The position numbers were made by a program, and so were the translations under genes. A model generated the notes under the pieces. That model ran no database searches. It was not told the DNA's origin and saw only the letters and a program-made list of their open reading frames with translations. 64,000 nt of DNA from Polyangium sp. y55x31 (GTDB lineage: Bacteria; Myxococcota_A; Polyangia; Polyangiales; Polyangiaceae), in the NCBI RefSeq assembly GCF_029946505.1, contig NZ_JARZHG010000043.1, forward strand, positions 28,198 through 92,197. The letters run 5' to 3'. Positions 19,201-28,763 of this stretch are shown in pieces. Each line of letters begins with the position of its first letter. Within the stretch, counting starts at the first letter, position 1.

Positions 19201-19322
19201 GGCGAAAGGACAAGCGAAAATCGTGCACGGGCCGACGCCGCGAGATCCAGGGCTCCGGGCGGCGCGCGTCTTGCGGATCTGCGACGCGCGCCGGCCACGT
19301 CCTTTCATCCGTGAACGACTCT

Positions 19323-20720
19323 TCAGACGGGCGGTAGCTCGGAACCGGCCAGATCGAGCCTGCGCCACACGCCGCTCCGGAAGCGCAAGAGCAGGATGAC
19401 GGCCATGAGCGCGATGTACCCCGTGAGCCAAAAGACGACCCACCCGATGCCGCCGCCGAGCACCCGCACGGAGATGAACGAGCCCGGCACGAAGACGCAC
19501 CACGCCACGATCCCGCGGACCCAGGCCGTGAAGGCCGTGTCTCCCGCGGCGCGTAGCCCCTCGGCGAGTGTCATCACCGTCGCGTCGAACATCTGCCACG
19601 TGATCGAGAGCGTGAGGATCCGAGCCGTGATGTCGAGGAAGGCCTCGCGCTCGGCCCCGGGCGGCGCGAAGGGGAGCATGCAGTACCGCGCGAACGCGAG
19701 GTAGACGAGGCCCACGAAGCCCATCCAGCCGCACGCCACGAGGGCCGTGAGCTTCACCGTCTTCGGCACTTGATCGAGCTGCTTCGCGCCGATCGCTTGC
19801 CCCGCCAGGATCGCCCCCGCGCTCGTCAGGCCGAACGCGGGCATGGCCGCGACCTGATTCACCTCCATCGAGGCCATGAACCCGGCGAGCGTGGTCGTGC
19901 CGAGTCCCTTGATCACGATGTTGATGAACAAGGAGAACGCGCCGAACTCGACGAACCAGTTGAGCCCCGAGGGGATGCCGAATCGGAGCATGCGGCCGAG
20001 CTCGGAGAGGCGGAGCTGCGCCTTTCCTCGGCGGGCGCTCGGGTGCTCGCCGTAGCCGGCGAGGAAACACCCGAGGAGCACGAGGAAAGCGGTCAACGTG
20101 GCGAGCGCGCTCCCGAGCGCCGAGCCGACCACGCCGAGCGCGGGCGCGCCGAGGTGCCCCGAGATGAACACCCAGTTCAGCGCGACGTTGAGCACCATGC
20201 AGAGGACCTGCGTGGCCATGGGCAGGCGCGGGTTGCCGAGCCCGCCGTAATAGTTGCCGAGCGCCTCGAGCCCGATCGCCGCGCCGCCCGTGCAGAGGCG
20301 GACGGTGAGCCATTGCTGCATGAGCGTCGCGACGGCGGGCTCGTAGCCGATCGCCTCGACGGCGCGCGGCATGACGAGGGCGCCCCCGAAGTAGAGGACC
20401 TGCGCCATCGCAGCCACGGCGAGGCCATAAAAGCCGTACCGGCGGGCCCCAGCGTGATCGCCGCGGCCGTAGAGCTGCGAGGCGAAGCTCGACACGATGA
20501 AGACCACCCCCATCGGCAGGATGAAGAAGGCCATCAAGTTGAGCCCGCCCGTGGTCGTGGCGGCGAGGCTCTCCTGGCCGAGGTGCGAGACCATCGCCGC
20601 GTCGGACACGCTGACCACGACCTGCGCCGAGCGCGAGATGATGATCGGCCACGCGAGATTGAGGAGCCTCTGCAGCGAGGGACCGTGCGCGGCGTGCTCG
20701 ATGTGCGCGGCGTCCAGCAT
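19323..20720 (-). CDS. MATE family multidrug/toxin efflux protein
   Basis: 465 residues with twelve hydrophobic segments in two six-helix halves. Half one begins LAWPIIISRSAQVVVSVSDAAMVSHLG, the MATE/NorM signature; half two has LRFGIPSGLNWFVEFGAFSLFINIVIKGLG, and GQAIGAKQ completes the pattern. Exports cationic compounds using Na+ or H+. The start at 20720 sits directly at the family start; the long frame upstream is antisense to the ATP-grasp gene. It is divergent from that gene with an 81-base gap. Confidence 0.88.
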   Translation of the reverse strand: MLDAAHIEHAAHGPSLQRLLNLAWPIIISRSAQVVVSVSDAAMVSHLGQESLAATTTGGLNLMAFFILPMGVVFIVSSFASQLYGRGDHAGARRYGFYGLAVAAMAQVLYFGGALVMPRAVEAIGYEPAVATLMQQWLTVRLCTGGAAIGLEALGNYYGGLGNPRLPMATQVLCMVLNVALNWVFISGHLGAPALGVVGSALGSALATLTAFLVLLGCFLAGYGEHPSARRGKAQLRLSELGRMLRFGIPSGLNWFVEFGAFSLFINIVIKGLGTTTLAGFMASMEVNQVAAMPAFGLTSAGAILAGQAIGAKQLDQVPKTVKLTALVACGWMGFVGLVYLAFARYCMLPFAPPGAEREAFLDITARILTLSITWQMFDATVMTLAEGLRAAGDTAFTAWVRGIVAWCVFVPGSFISVRVLGGGIGWVVFWLTGYIALMAVILLLRFRSGVWRRLDLAGSELPPV

Positions 20721-20801
20721 GGGGGGTCCGAGGTTGACATTGGAACGGACCGCGCGCCCGCGCCGCTCGCTTCGCGCGCGAATTTCGGGCAAGAAAGCGA
20801 C

Positions 20802-21698
20802 ATGCAGAAAGCCCGCCTGGCCATCGCGACGTGCGCCCGTCTGCCCGCGCTCGACGTCGACGACGTGCTCTTCCGCGAGGCCCTCGACGCGCGAGGGATC
20901 GCACATCGTTGTCTCGTCTGGGACGATCCGGGAGCGCCCTGGAACGAAGCTGATCTCGCGCTGATCCGTACGCCTTGGGACTACTGGGACGGCCCGGGTC
21001 GCAGGGAGGCGTTCGTCGCGTGGGCCGAGCGGACGGCCGCGCGCGTGCCGCTCTGGAACGGCGCCGACGTCATCCGCGCGAACACGCACAAGTCCTACCT
21101 GCGCTCGCTCGAAGCGGCGGGCGTGTCCGTGATCCCGACGATCTGGCTCGCGCCGGGCGAACGCGCCGAGGGGCTCGCGCGGCGCATCGAGGCGCGGGGT
21201 TTTTCCGAGGTCGTGATCAAGCCGGCGGTCTCGGCGGGCTCGGTGGGCGCGATGCGCATCGACGCGCGGACGAACCCCGACGAGGCGGAGGCACACGCCG
21301 CGTCGCTCGTGACGTCGGGCGAGGTGATGGTGCAGCCGTACCTGCGCTCGATCGAATCGGAGGGCGAGCTCTCCATCGTGTTCTTCGGCGGCGAGCCGAG
21401 CCACGCGGTGCGGAAGGTGCCGCGCGCGGGGGATTTTCGTTCGCAGCCGGAGTTTCAGAGCCACGTCACGGCAGCGCCGATCGATGCGGAGGCGCTCGAC
21501 GTGGCCCGCGCCGCGTTCGCGGCCGTGGGCAAGCCGTTGCTCTACGCCCGGGTCGATCTCGTGCGAGGTGAAGGCGGCGCGCTCCAGCTCATCGAGCTCG
21601 AGCTCACCGAGCCGAGCCTGTATTTCCGCTGGAGCGAGGGATCCGCGGAGCGGTTCGTCGACGTGATCGTCTCGCAGCTCGAAACGCTTCGCGTGTAA
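20802..21698 (+). CDS. ATP-grasp family protein
   Basis: 298 residues, single domain. The N-terminal part (RLAIATCARLPALDVDDVLFREAL, LALIRTPWDYWD) is a pre-ATP-grasp fold, followed by ATP-grasp segments FSEVVIKPAVSAGSVGAMRI, VMVQPYLRSIESEGELSIVFFGG and a metal-binding end, LQLIELELTEPSLYF. This matches a group of stand-alone ATP-grasp ligases related to RimK/glutathione synthetase that are common in bacteria but mostly unassigned. The nearby MATE exporter may suggest a small-molecule product, but this is a guess. Confidence 0.8.
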   Translation: MQKARLAIATCARLPALDVDDVLFREALDARGIAHRCLVWDDPGAPWNEADLALIRTPWDYWDGPGRREAFVAWAERTAARVPLWNGADVIRANTHKSYLRSLEAAGVSVIPTIWLAPGERAEGLARRIEARGFSEVVIKPAVSAGSVGAMRIDARTNPDEAEAHAASLVTSGEVMVQPYLRSIESEGELSIVFFGGEPSHAVRKVPRAGDFRSQPEFQSHVTAAPIDAEALDVARAAFAAVGKPLLYARVDLVRGEGGALQLIELELTEPSLYFRWSEGSAERFVDVIVSQLETLRV

Positions 21699-21769
21699 CG
21701 CGAGCCTCTTCCCACCCCGCGCCACGCGCGTATCCTGCACGGAGCATCAAGAGCGCGGAGGATCGTCCC

Positions 21770-22318
21770 GTGCGTTCACCTCGCCGAAGAGCCCAGCGAA
21801 CCACGCTCGTCGTCGCGGTCTCCACCGCGCTCGTGTTCTCGTTCTCGCCGTCGACGCTGCGCGCGGATCCGCAACCCCCTGCACCCGCGGACGAACCGAA
21901 GGCGCGCGCCGCAGATACCGCGCCGTCCGACGCGACCACGGGTGTGCTCACGGTGCGCGCGTCGGCGGCGGCAGCCGAGGTGCTCGTCGACGGCAAGCTG
22001 ATGGGCGTCGCGCCCCTCGAGCTCGACGTGCCCACGGGTACGCATCGGATCACCGTGCGCCACCCGGATTTTCGTGTGTATGAGACCTCGGCCGTGGTCT
22101 CGGCCGACGGCTCCACGGCGGTGACGGCGACGCTCGCGCAGAGGTCGGTCGTGACGCGCTGGTGGTTCTGGGCGGGGGTCGGCACGGTCGTCGCGGTGGG
22201 CGCCGCGGTCACGATCGCGGCGTTCACGGAGCGCGCGCCGCATGCGGGCACGATCGCGCCCGGTCAGCTCACGACCGAGGCGATCGGCGGCGGGGGCGCG
22301 ACGTTGTTCCGGTTCTGA
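21770..22318 (+). CDS. PEGA-domain envelope protein
   Basis: 182 residues from a GTG with GCGGAGGATC upstream. A signal peptide (to about residue 35) and an Ala/Pro-rich stretch precede a PEGA domain at about 58-125 (GVLTVRASAAAAEVLVDGKLMGVAPLELDVPTG split around the VDGKLMGVAPLELDVPTGTH core). A trans-membrane helix at about 131-150 (WWFWAGVGTVVAVGAA) and a short tail follow. PEGA domains are surface-layer-type beta repeats common in myxobacteria. It is on the same strand as the beta-propeller lipoprotein gene downstream. Confidence 0.75.
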   Translation: MRSPRRRAQRTTLVVAVSTALVFSFSPSTLRADPQPPAPADEPKARAADTAPSDATTGVLTVRASAAAAEVLVDGKLMGVAPLELDVPTGTHRITVRHPDFRVYETSAVVSADGSTAVTATLAQRSVVTRWWFWAGVGTVVAVGAAVTIAAFTERAPHAGTIAPGQLTTEAIGGGGATLFRF

Positions 22319-22368
22319 TCGTCTCGCGCGAATTCGTTCGACGAGCGCGCGCGCGGCGGCGCCATCCC

Positions 22369-22389
22369 CATCACGATCTGGGTTATCGT
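22369..22389. promoter_or_regulatory. Inverted repeat upstream of the beta-propeller lipoprotein
   Basis: TCACGAT (22369-22375) and ATCGTGA (22383-22389) form a perfect 7-base inverted repeat with a 7-base spacer, ending 8 bases before the ATG at 22398. It could be an operator or a 5' hairpin covering the ribosome site. Confidence 0.3.
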
Positions 22390-22397
22390 GAACGCCC

Positions 22398-24215
22398 ATG
22401 GTCAAGCAATCGCGGCTCCTCTGCGCGGGGCTTTTCGCCCTGCTGTTCGCGGCTCCTCTCGGTTGCCTCGATCCAACCGAGGTGTTCGTGGAAATCTCGA
22501 CGAATAGCTCCTGTGGTGACCTCGACAGCACGGGCATCACCGCGGGGCTCCTCGGCGAGATCGAGACCCGTCCGTACGGCACGACCACATCGCTTTGCGA
22601 AAACAACGGCGAGGTCGGATCCATCGTGCTCCTGCCGCCGGAGGGCGAGCGGAAGGCGCCTTTTGCTTTCAAGGTCGTCGGCAGCCTCGGCGCGCCGGTC
22701 GAGAGGGCCTGCGTCGCGCCCACCTACGGGCCGGGCTGCATCGTGGCGCGCCGGTCGATGAGATTCGTGCCCCACAATTCGTTTCGGGTCCCCGTGCGAT
22801 TGAGCCAGGCGTGCGCGGGCGTGCTTTGCCCGGAGGACGAGACCTGCGTCGACGGTACGTGCCAGAGCGCGGCGGTCGATGCCATGGACTGCGAACACGA
22901 CGCCGAATGCGGCCCCAGAGCGGGCATTACGCCCGCCTGGCAAAAGAGGCTCGGCGGCCCCGGCGCGCAGAGGGCGCGCCACCTCGCCCAGGGCGACGAT
23001 GGCACGCTCGTCCTCACGGGGGATTTCGACGGCACGATCAACCTCGGCGGCAAGGACCTCACGTCCCGCGGCGGACACGACGTTTTCATCGCCTCCTACG
23101 CCCAGGGCGGCCACCACCGCTGGTCGGCCTCGTTCGGCGGGTCGCTCGACGAAGACGTGACCCGCGCCGCCATCGATGGAAAGGGCGCGATGTACGTCCT
23201 CGCCCAGTTCCAGCAGACCGTCGATTTCGGCCGCGGCCCGCTCGTCCATGCCGGTGGGCGGGACGTCGCCATGTTGAAGCTCACGAGCTGGGGCGAGGTG
23301 GAATGGTCTCTCCGATTCGGCGGCCCGCTCACGGATGTTCCGGGCGCGATTGCCGTGGGCGCGGACGGGATGATCTACGTGGTCGGTGAATTCAACGAAA
23401 CCGCATCGATCGGGAGCAAGACGCTCACGGCCGCGGGCGCGTCCGATCTCTTTTTGCTGAGCCTCACGCCGTCCGGATCGGTCCGCTGGGCGAAATCGAT
23501 CGGCGGGCCTGGCAAAGACGGCGGCACGGGCGTCGGCGTGGATGCGGCCGGAAACGTGTACGTGGCCGGGTATTTCGCGGGCACGGTGGATTTCGATCCA
23601 GCCATGCCGGGGATGATCCTCGAAGCCACGGGCTCGGACGCATTCGTGATGAGCTTCGACCCGGAGGGCCACGTACGCTGGATGAAGCCCATCAGCGGGA
23701 CCGGCGACGATCGCGTGAACGATCTCGCGGTGCGCCGCGGTCGCGTGGTGTTCGGCGGCCGGATCACGGTGAACACCAAGATTGACGGTCGGGTGTTCGA
23801 TGCTGCGGAAAAACAGGGGATCGTCGGGGCCTTCGACACGGGCGGCAAGCTCGTATGGGCCAACCTCTTCGGCGGGATGAACGACGGGGAGGCGGAGGCG
23901 GTGGCGATCGGTTCGAATGATTCCGTCGTGGTGGGCGGGGAGATCGGCTCCGATTCGGTGTTCGGCGCGCGTGCGCCCGGCAATACGGAAGGAACGCTCC
24001 ATCCGTTCGTCACGATCGTCGAGCGCGACGGCAAACCCCGCTGGGCGAAGGTCTTTCCGAGTGATGACGTCGGTATCGCGACGGGCGTCGCGGCCCCCGC
24101 GCACGGCTTCGCGCTCGTCGCGGGCTGGTTCAAGGGCGAGCTCGACGTCGGCACGGAAACGCTGACATCCGAGGGGGCCGAGGAGGGCTTCCTCTTGCGT
24201 GTCGCCCCGCAATGA
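22398..24215 (+). CDS. Beta-propeller (SBBP-like repeat) lipoprotein
   Basis: 605 residues. The lipobox PLGC gives a lipidated Cys at about residue 23. Residues about 25-175 hold several Cys, including CPEDETCVDGTC. From about 178 to the end there are roughly seven repeats of about 50-60 residues with the pattern WxxxxGGxxxD...A.D..GxxYVxGxFxGTxxFG, for example LVLTGDFDGTINLGGKDL and VYVAGYFAGTVDFD. This is the SBBP/beta-propeller repeat of many myxobacterial surface proteins. Probably displayed on the outer membrane; binding partner unknown. Confidence 0.8.
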   Translation: MVKQSRLLCAGLFALLFAAPLGCLDPTEVFVEISTNSSCGDLDSTGITAGLLGEIETRPYGTTTSLCENNGEVGSIVLLPPEGERKAPFAFKVVGSLGAPVERACVAPTYGPGCIVARRSMRFVPHNSFRVPVRLSQACAGVLCPEDETCVDGTCQSAAVDAMDCEHDAECGPRAGITPAWQKRLGGPGAQRARHLAQGDDGTLVLTGDFDGTINLGGKDLTSRGGHDVFIASYAQGGHHRWSASFGGSLDEDVTRAAIDGKGAMYVLAQFQQTVDFGRGPLVHAGGRDVAMLKLTSWGEVEWSLRFGGPLTDVPGAIAVGADGMIYVVGEFNETASIGSKTLTAAGASDLFLLSLTPSGSVRWAKSIGGPGKDGGTGVGVDAAGNVYVAGYFAGTVDFDPAMPGMILEATGSDAFVMSFDPEGHVRWMKPISGTGDDRVNDLAVRRGRVVFGGRITVNTKIDGRVFDAAEKQGIVGAFDTGGKLVWANLFGGMNDGEAEAVAIGSNDSVVVGGEIGSDSVFGARAPGNTEGTLHPFVTIVERDGKPRWAKVFPSDDVGIATGVAAPAHGFALVAGWFKGELDVGTETLTSEGAEEGFLLRVAPQ

Positions 24216-24265
24216 TCCGATGCTGGCAACGAAGCCGGGCCGAAGTGCCGCGCGTAGGACGATCC

Positions 24266-25840
24266 ATGCGACATCTGCAACCTCGTGTTTTCAGCCTCGT
24301 TGCCTGCACCACGATCCTCCACCTCGCCGCGAGCGCGCACGCCGCCGAGTTCTACGTCGATCCCGCGAACGGCTCGGCGAGCGGCGACGGCAGCGCAGCC
24401 AAACCCTGGCAATCGCTCGAGCAGCTCATCACCGACGGCGCCTTTGGCACCACCATCAAGGCCGGAGACACCGTCTGGCTCCGATCGGGCTACCACGGCG
24501 CCCCCGTCTTCAAGGGCGGCGACTACACGCCGGCCATCACGATCGCCGCCGCGCCCGGCGAAAAGCCGACCGCGGGCTCCGTCGCCTTCAAGGGCGCCAA
24601 GGGCTGGACCTTGCGCGGCCTCTCGATAAGCCCCTCGCACGCCCCCACGCCCACCGTGGGGGACATCGTCCTCATCGACCCTTCGAGCGCGCGTGTCACG
24701 GTCGAGGACAACGAGATCTTCAGCGTGACCGACAGCTCGGCGTGGGGCGCGGACGAATGGATCAACGCGGCCAGCAGCGGCATCTTCGTGCGCGGCGCCG
24801 AATGCGTCGCCCGCAACAACAGCCTCACGAACGTCCGGTTCGGCATCAGCGTCGACGGCAAAGGGGCGCTCGTCGAAAAGAACCGCATCGTCAATTTCTC
24901 CGCCGACGGCCTGCGCGGCCTCGGCGACGACGGCGTCTTCCAGTACAACCTGATCAAGAACGTATACGTCAGCCAGGACGACGGCGACAGCAACCACGAT
25001 GACGGGTTCCAGAGCTGGTCCGTCGGCGCGGGCGGCGTCGGCACGGGCGCCGTCAAGAACGTCGTGCTCCGCGGTAACGTCTTCATCAATCGCGAAGATC
25101 CGAATCAGAAGCTGACCAATTCGATGCAGGGGATCGGCTGCTTCGATGGATTCTTCGAAGGCTGGGTCGTGGAAAACAACGTGGTGGTCACCGACCACTG
25201 GCACGGCATCAGCTTCTACGGAATGCGCAATTCGCGCATCGTGAACAATACGGTGATCGACGTGAACGACGTCACCCCCGGGCCGCCGTGGATCAAGGTC
25301 ACGGCCCACAAGGACGGCACGGCGAGCCAGGATGTCGTCGTGCGCAACAACCTGGCCACGGACCTCCAGCTCGAGGGCACCAATGTGACCGACGATCACA
25401 ACACCAAGCTGGAGCTCGCGGATCTGGCGACATTTTTCGTCGCACCCGCGAGTTTCGATCTCCACCTCTTGCCTGGCTCACCCGCGGTGGATACCGGGAG
25501 CCCAGAGATGGCGCCCGCGCTCGATATCGAGGGGATCCCGCGGCCGCAGGGAGCAGGCGTCGATCTCGGCGCCTACGAATGGCACGAGCCAGGCGTCGGC
25601 CCTGTCGACGGCGGGATCGGCGGCAATGGAGGAGCGGGCGGCGTGGATCCGGACGGGGCGGCGACGGGCACCGGCGGCGCGGGCGGGGCGGGCGGCGATG
25701 GGACGCCGGGCGCGAATGGGGGATGCGGGTGCGTGGTGGAGGATCGCAGCTCTCCGCACGCGGTATGGGGGCTCGTCGGGCTCGTCGTGGGTTCGGTTTT
25801 GCGTAGGCGCGGGCGCGGGAAAGGCCGCACCGGATCATAA
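24266..25840 (+). CDS. Parallel beta-helix surface protein with MYXO-CTERM-like tail
   Basis: 524 residues. A signal peptide (MRHLQPRVFSLVACTTILHL to SAHA) leads to EFYVDPANGSASGDGSAAKPW, the usual opening of right-handed parallel beta-helix (PbH1/DUF1565) proteins, and Asn-rich turns follow (VENNVVVTDHWHGISFYG, RIVNNTVIDVND). A Gly-rich linker (about 455-490) ends in GCGCVVEDRSS, a hydrophobic helix and RRRGRG, a MYXO-CTERM-type sorting tail. An upstream ATG at 24212 overlaps the previous stop (ATGA) and would add 18 residues; 24266 is preferred for the signal peptide. Could bind or cleave polysaccharide; no catalytic site recognised. Confidence 0.8.
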   Translation: MRHLQPRVFSLVACTTILHLAASAHAAEFYVDPANGSASGDGSAAKPWQSLEQLITDGAFGTTIKAGDTVWLRSGYHGAPVFKGGDYTPAITIAAAPGEKPTAGSVAFKGAKGWTLRGLSISPSHAPTPTVGDIVLIDPSSARVTVEDNEIFSVTDSSAWGADEWINAASSGIFVRGAECVARNNSLTNVRFGISVDGKGALVEKNRIVNFSADGLRGLGDDGVFQYNLIKNVYVSQDDGDSNHDDGFQSWSVGAGGVGTGAVKNVVLRGNVFINREDPNQKLTNSMQGIGCFDGFFEGWVVENNVVVTDHWHGISFYGMRNSRIVNNTVIDVNDVTPGPPWIKVTAHKDGTASQDVVVRNNLATDLQLEGTNVTDDHNTKLELADLATFFVAPASFDLHLLPGSPAVDTGSPEMAPALDIEGIPRPQGAGVDLGAYEWHEPGVGPVDGGIGGNGGAGGVDPDGAATGTGGAGGAGGDGTPGANGGCGCVVEDRSSPHAVWGLVGLVVGSVLRRRGRGKGRTGS

Positions 25841-26115
25841 CGACGGACGACCGGGTGGCAGAAGGGGAGGTGCGCGAGATCCGCGTCGACGACGGCTGAG
25901 CCAGCCATCGCCGCGCCCTCAGCGTTGGTCGGCGGTGCTGCCTCCGCAGCGGAAGCCAACGGCGGAGCCGAAGGTGAACGGTCCGCCGCCGGCGACGACC
26001 GTGCCGGATCGGAAATCTCTTCATCGATCGTCAAGAAGCGAAAAACCGCGAGAGCGGGCGCGGCAGCGTTCGTCCTTGCACGACATGTGCTACCTGTGTC
26101 GAGGCGGAGGGGTTC
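25841..26115. other. Intergenic region, no feature identified
   Basis: 275 bases between the beta-helix protein and the histidine kinase. The only structure seen is an imperfect GTTGG/CCAAC-bounded stem around 25924-25962. No RNA gene or convincing promoter was seen. Confidence 0.4.
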
Positions 26116-27762
26116 GTGCCGACGATCAAGCACATCATCGAGACGCAAGGCGGCCGTATCCTCCAACGCTGGGCCGAGGAGGCGCAGAAAACGGCGTCGG
26201 CGCGTGGACTCTCGCGGCCCGAGTTGATGAACATCATGCCGCTGTACCTCGCGTCCCTCGTCGAGCCGGATGGGCATACGCCGAGCGGCCGCCAGCTCGA
26301 GCTCGTGGAGAGCCACGTCGCTTCCCGCCTCCGCCACGGCTTCGATCTCGCCGAGCTTCAGAGCGAATTTGCCCTTCTTGGCCGCTGCATCTTCCAGGCG
26401 TGGGCGGCCGTGCCGCCCGAGGAGCGGTGTGAGCCGCTCGAGGTCGACAGGATCCTCGAAGTCGTGCACGGGTCGGCGGTGCTGGTGTCCGACATGTTCG
26501 TCCGGCACCTCCTCGACGACGCGCAATCGGAGAAGCGGTTTTTCCGGTTGATACGGCAGGCATTCACGGGCGAGCCGCCCGACGCGCTCCGCAGGTCCCT
26601 GACCCTGGCCGACCGGCTCCACACCGCCATGCCGATCGTCATGGAGGCGCTCGGCGCCGCGACGGCGGCCATCCTGCTTCATGAGCCCACGACTGAAAAG
26701 CTCGTGATGACCGCGTCGGCGGGGCTCGCCGACGAGCGGCTCACGCATTACGCCCGCTCGCTCGCGCCCTCCTCGTTTGCCGGGAAGATCGCGTCGCGCG
26801 GCGAGACGACGACGATCCTCGACGCCGAGACGACCGAGCTCGACGTCACCGACAACCTCCGCCATAGCGGCATCCATGCACTCCTCGGGGTCCGTATCCC
26901 CCTCCAGCACAGGCTCCTCGGCGTGATGTACGTCGGCATGCGCGAGCAGCGGCCTTTCTCGGCGCGGGAGAAGCGGCGTATCGAGGCGATCGCCGAGCAC
27001 CTCGCGCTCCTCATCGAGAACGCCGAGCTCTACAACATGCTGGAGGAGCAAATCGAGGCGCTGCACGAGGAGCAGCGGATGCGGGACGTCCTCTCGTCGA
27101 TCCTCGTGCACGACCTCCGCGGCCCCCTCTCTGCGGCGCGCGTGGCCGCGCAACTGGTGGACCGCTCGACCTACGACCCCAAGTCCAAACGCTGGACGTC
27201 GACCGTCCTCCGGAGCCTGGACCGCACCGAGCGCATGGTGAGCGACCTGCTCGACGCGCAGCGCGTCAAGGCGGGTGACCGCCTCCCCATCTCATACGAG
27301 CGCTGCGATATCCTCGATATCGTGCGAGACGTCGTGGCCGAGCTCTCCCAGCAGCACGGCGATCGTTTCGTCGTCGTCGCGCCCGAAGGGCCCACGACGG
27401 GGAGCTTTGGTCGCGAGGAGCTCCGGCGAGCCTTCTGGAACCTCGCGTCGAACGCGCTCAAATACGGATCGGCGGACCCGGTGCGTTTCACCGTGCGGTC
27501 CCTGCCGGACCACGTCGAGGTGGAGGTCCACAACGAGGGCCGGCCCATCCCCGCGGACGAGCAGGCCACGCTGTTCGAGCCCTTCACCCGCGCGCGCCAC
27601 GAGCGCGCGTCGCCGGGCGGCTGGGGGCTCGGGCTCGCCATCGTCCGCGGCGTCGCGGAGGCCCATGGCGGGAGCGTCGACGTCGTGAGCGCCCCCGGAT
27701 GCGGGACGTCATTCACGATGCGGCTGCCGTTCGAGGGCGAAGGCGCGCGGCGCGCGGGATGA
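26116..27762 (+). CDS. Soluble sensor histidine kinase with GAF domain
   Basis: 548 residues, GTG start, no membrane segments. An N-terminal helical domain (about 1-150, RsbR-N/globin-like: RILQRWAEEAQ, LELVESHVASRLRHGFDLAELQSEF) is followed by a GAF domain (about 165-310), a coiled segment, a HisKA domain with His332 in LVHDLRGPLS, and a HATPase domain (about 415-540) with N-box FWNLASNALKYG and G-box GGWGLGLAIVRGVAEAHGG. No receiver domain and no adjacent response regulator gene, so it is an orphan kinase. The N-terminal domain resembles that of stressosome proteins, suggesting a cytoplasmic input. Confidence 0.88.
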   Translation: MPTIKHIIETQGGRILQRWAEEAQKTASARGLSRPELMNIMPLYLASLVEPDGHTPSGRQLELVESHVASRLRHGFDLAELQSEFALLGRCIFQAWAAVPPEERCEPLEVDRILEVVHGSAVLVSDMFVRHLLDDAQSEKRFFRLIRQAFTGEPPDALRRSLTLADRLHTAMPIVMEALGAATAAILLHEPTTEKLVMTASAGLADERLTHYARSLAPSSFAGKIASRGETTTILDAETTELDVTDNLRHSGIHALLGVRIPLQHRLLGVMYVGMREQRPFSAREKRRIEAIAEHLALLIENAELYNMLEEQIEALHEEQRMRDVLSSILVHDLRGPLSAARVAAQLVDRSTYDPKSKRWTSTVLRSLDRTERMVSDLLDAQRVKAGDRLPISYERCDILDIVRDVVAELSQQHGDRFVVVAPEGPTTGSFGREELRRAFWNLASNALKYGSADPVRFTVRSLPDHVEVEVHNEGRPIPADEQATLFEPFTRARHERASPGGWGLGLAIVRGVAEAHGGSVDVVSAPGCGTSFTMRLPFEGEGARRAG

Positions 27763-27857
27763 GGCAACCGCCACGGACGCGCTCGCGGGCGCAGCGAGGC
27801 GTGGGCCGAGCCCGAGCGCGTTGACGCTCCTGCCTCCCCGGTGCGACCATCGCGGCC

Positions 27858-28742
27858 ATGCAGGAAACGATGAACCAAGTCGGCGCGGGCCTCACGAGCC
27901 TGAAGACCACGCTCGTCGAATTCGCCGTGCGGTACGGGCTTCAGATCCTCGGCGCGTCCGTCATCGTCCTCGTCGGGTTCAAGGCGGCGGGATACCTGAC
28001 CCGCATGCTCGACACCTGGCTCGAGAAGAAGACCACGATCGACGTCGCGCTCCGGACCCTCATCGTCCGCTTGCTCCGGCTCGTCGTCGTCGGCGCCACG
28101 ATCGTCATTGCCGCGGAGAAGATCGGCGTCCCGGTCGCCTCACTCATCGCCGGCCTCGGTGTTGCCGGCGTCGGCATCGGCCTCGCCATGCAGGGCGTGC
28201 TCTCGAACCTCATCGCGGGCATGACCATCTTTTTCCTCAAGCCCTTCAAGGTCGGCGAATACATCGACGTCCTCAAGGAGCACGGCGAGGTCGTCGACAT
28301 CACGCTCTTCTCGACCACCCTCCGCCACACCGACCAATCCCTGATCGTCATCCCGAACCGCCAGATTTCCGGCGAAATCCTGCACAACTACGGGACGAAG
28401 CGCCAGCTCGACATCGAGATCGGCATTGCGTACGCCTCCGATATCGGAAAGGCGCTCGACGTCGCGACGGAGACCGTCCTCGCCGATTCGCGCGTGCTGA
28501 GAGAGCCGGCGCCGCTCATCGGCGTTCGCAAGGTCGGCGATGCCGTGCTCACGGTCTCCGTCCGTCCCTGGGTGCGCGTCCCCGACTACGAGCTGGCGCT
28601 CCTTGGTCTTTATCGCGCGCTCGTCGAGGCCTATCGCGATCGGGGCATCGACATCCCCCTCCCCCAGCGCGAGATCCGCGTCCACGCGGAGACCGGCGCG
28701 GCGCGGGCCGCCCTCGGCGCGCCGGTCGTCAAGGTCAACTGA
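27858..28742 (+). CDS. Small-conductance mechanosensitive channel (MscS)
   Basis: 294 residues, standard MscS size (286 in E. coli). Three trans-membrane helices occupy about residues 25-115. The pore helix is VASLIAGLGVAGVGIGLAMQGVLSNLIAGMTIFF, with the alternating Gly/Ala packing of TM3, followed by KVGEYIDV and the cytoplasmic beta domain with LIVIPNRQISGEILHNY. It releases solutes on hypo-osmotic shock. It converges with the DUF1254 gene with a 21-base gap. Confidence 0.92.
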   Translation: MQETMNQVGAGLTSLKTTLVEFAVRYGLQILGASVIVLVGFKAAGYLTRMLDTWLEKKTTIDVALRTLIVRLLRLVVVGATIVIAAEKIGVPVASLIAGLGVAGVGIGLAMQGVLSNLIAGMTIFFLKPFKVGEYIDVLKEHGEVVDITLFSTTLRHTDQSLIVIPNRQISGEILHNYGTKRQLDIEIGIAYASDIGKALDVATETVLADSRVLREPAPLIGVRKVGDAVLTVSVRPWVRVPDYELALLGLYRALVEAYRDRGIDIPLPQREIRVHAETGAARAALGAPVVKVN

Positions 28743-28763
28743 CGCCGGCGCGGCGCGGGAGTT

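Noticed and set aside
20734..20757. A TTGACA in the divergent gap between the MATE and ATP-grasp genes
   Set aside because: No acceptable -10 hexamer at 16-18 bases; likely chance.
19770..20801. The extended N-terminal part of the ATP-grasp frame
   Set aside because: Antisense to the MATE gene and rich in Arg/Glu/His; the family match begins only at the ATG at 20802.
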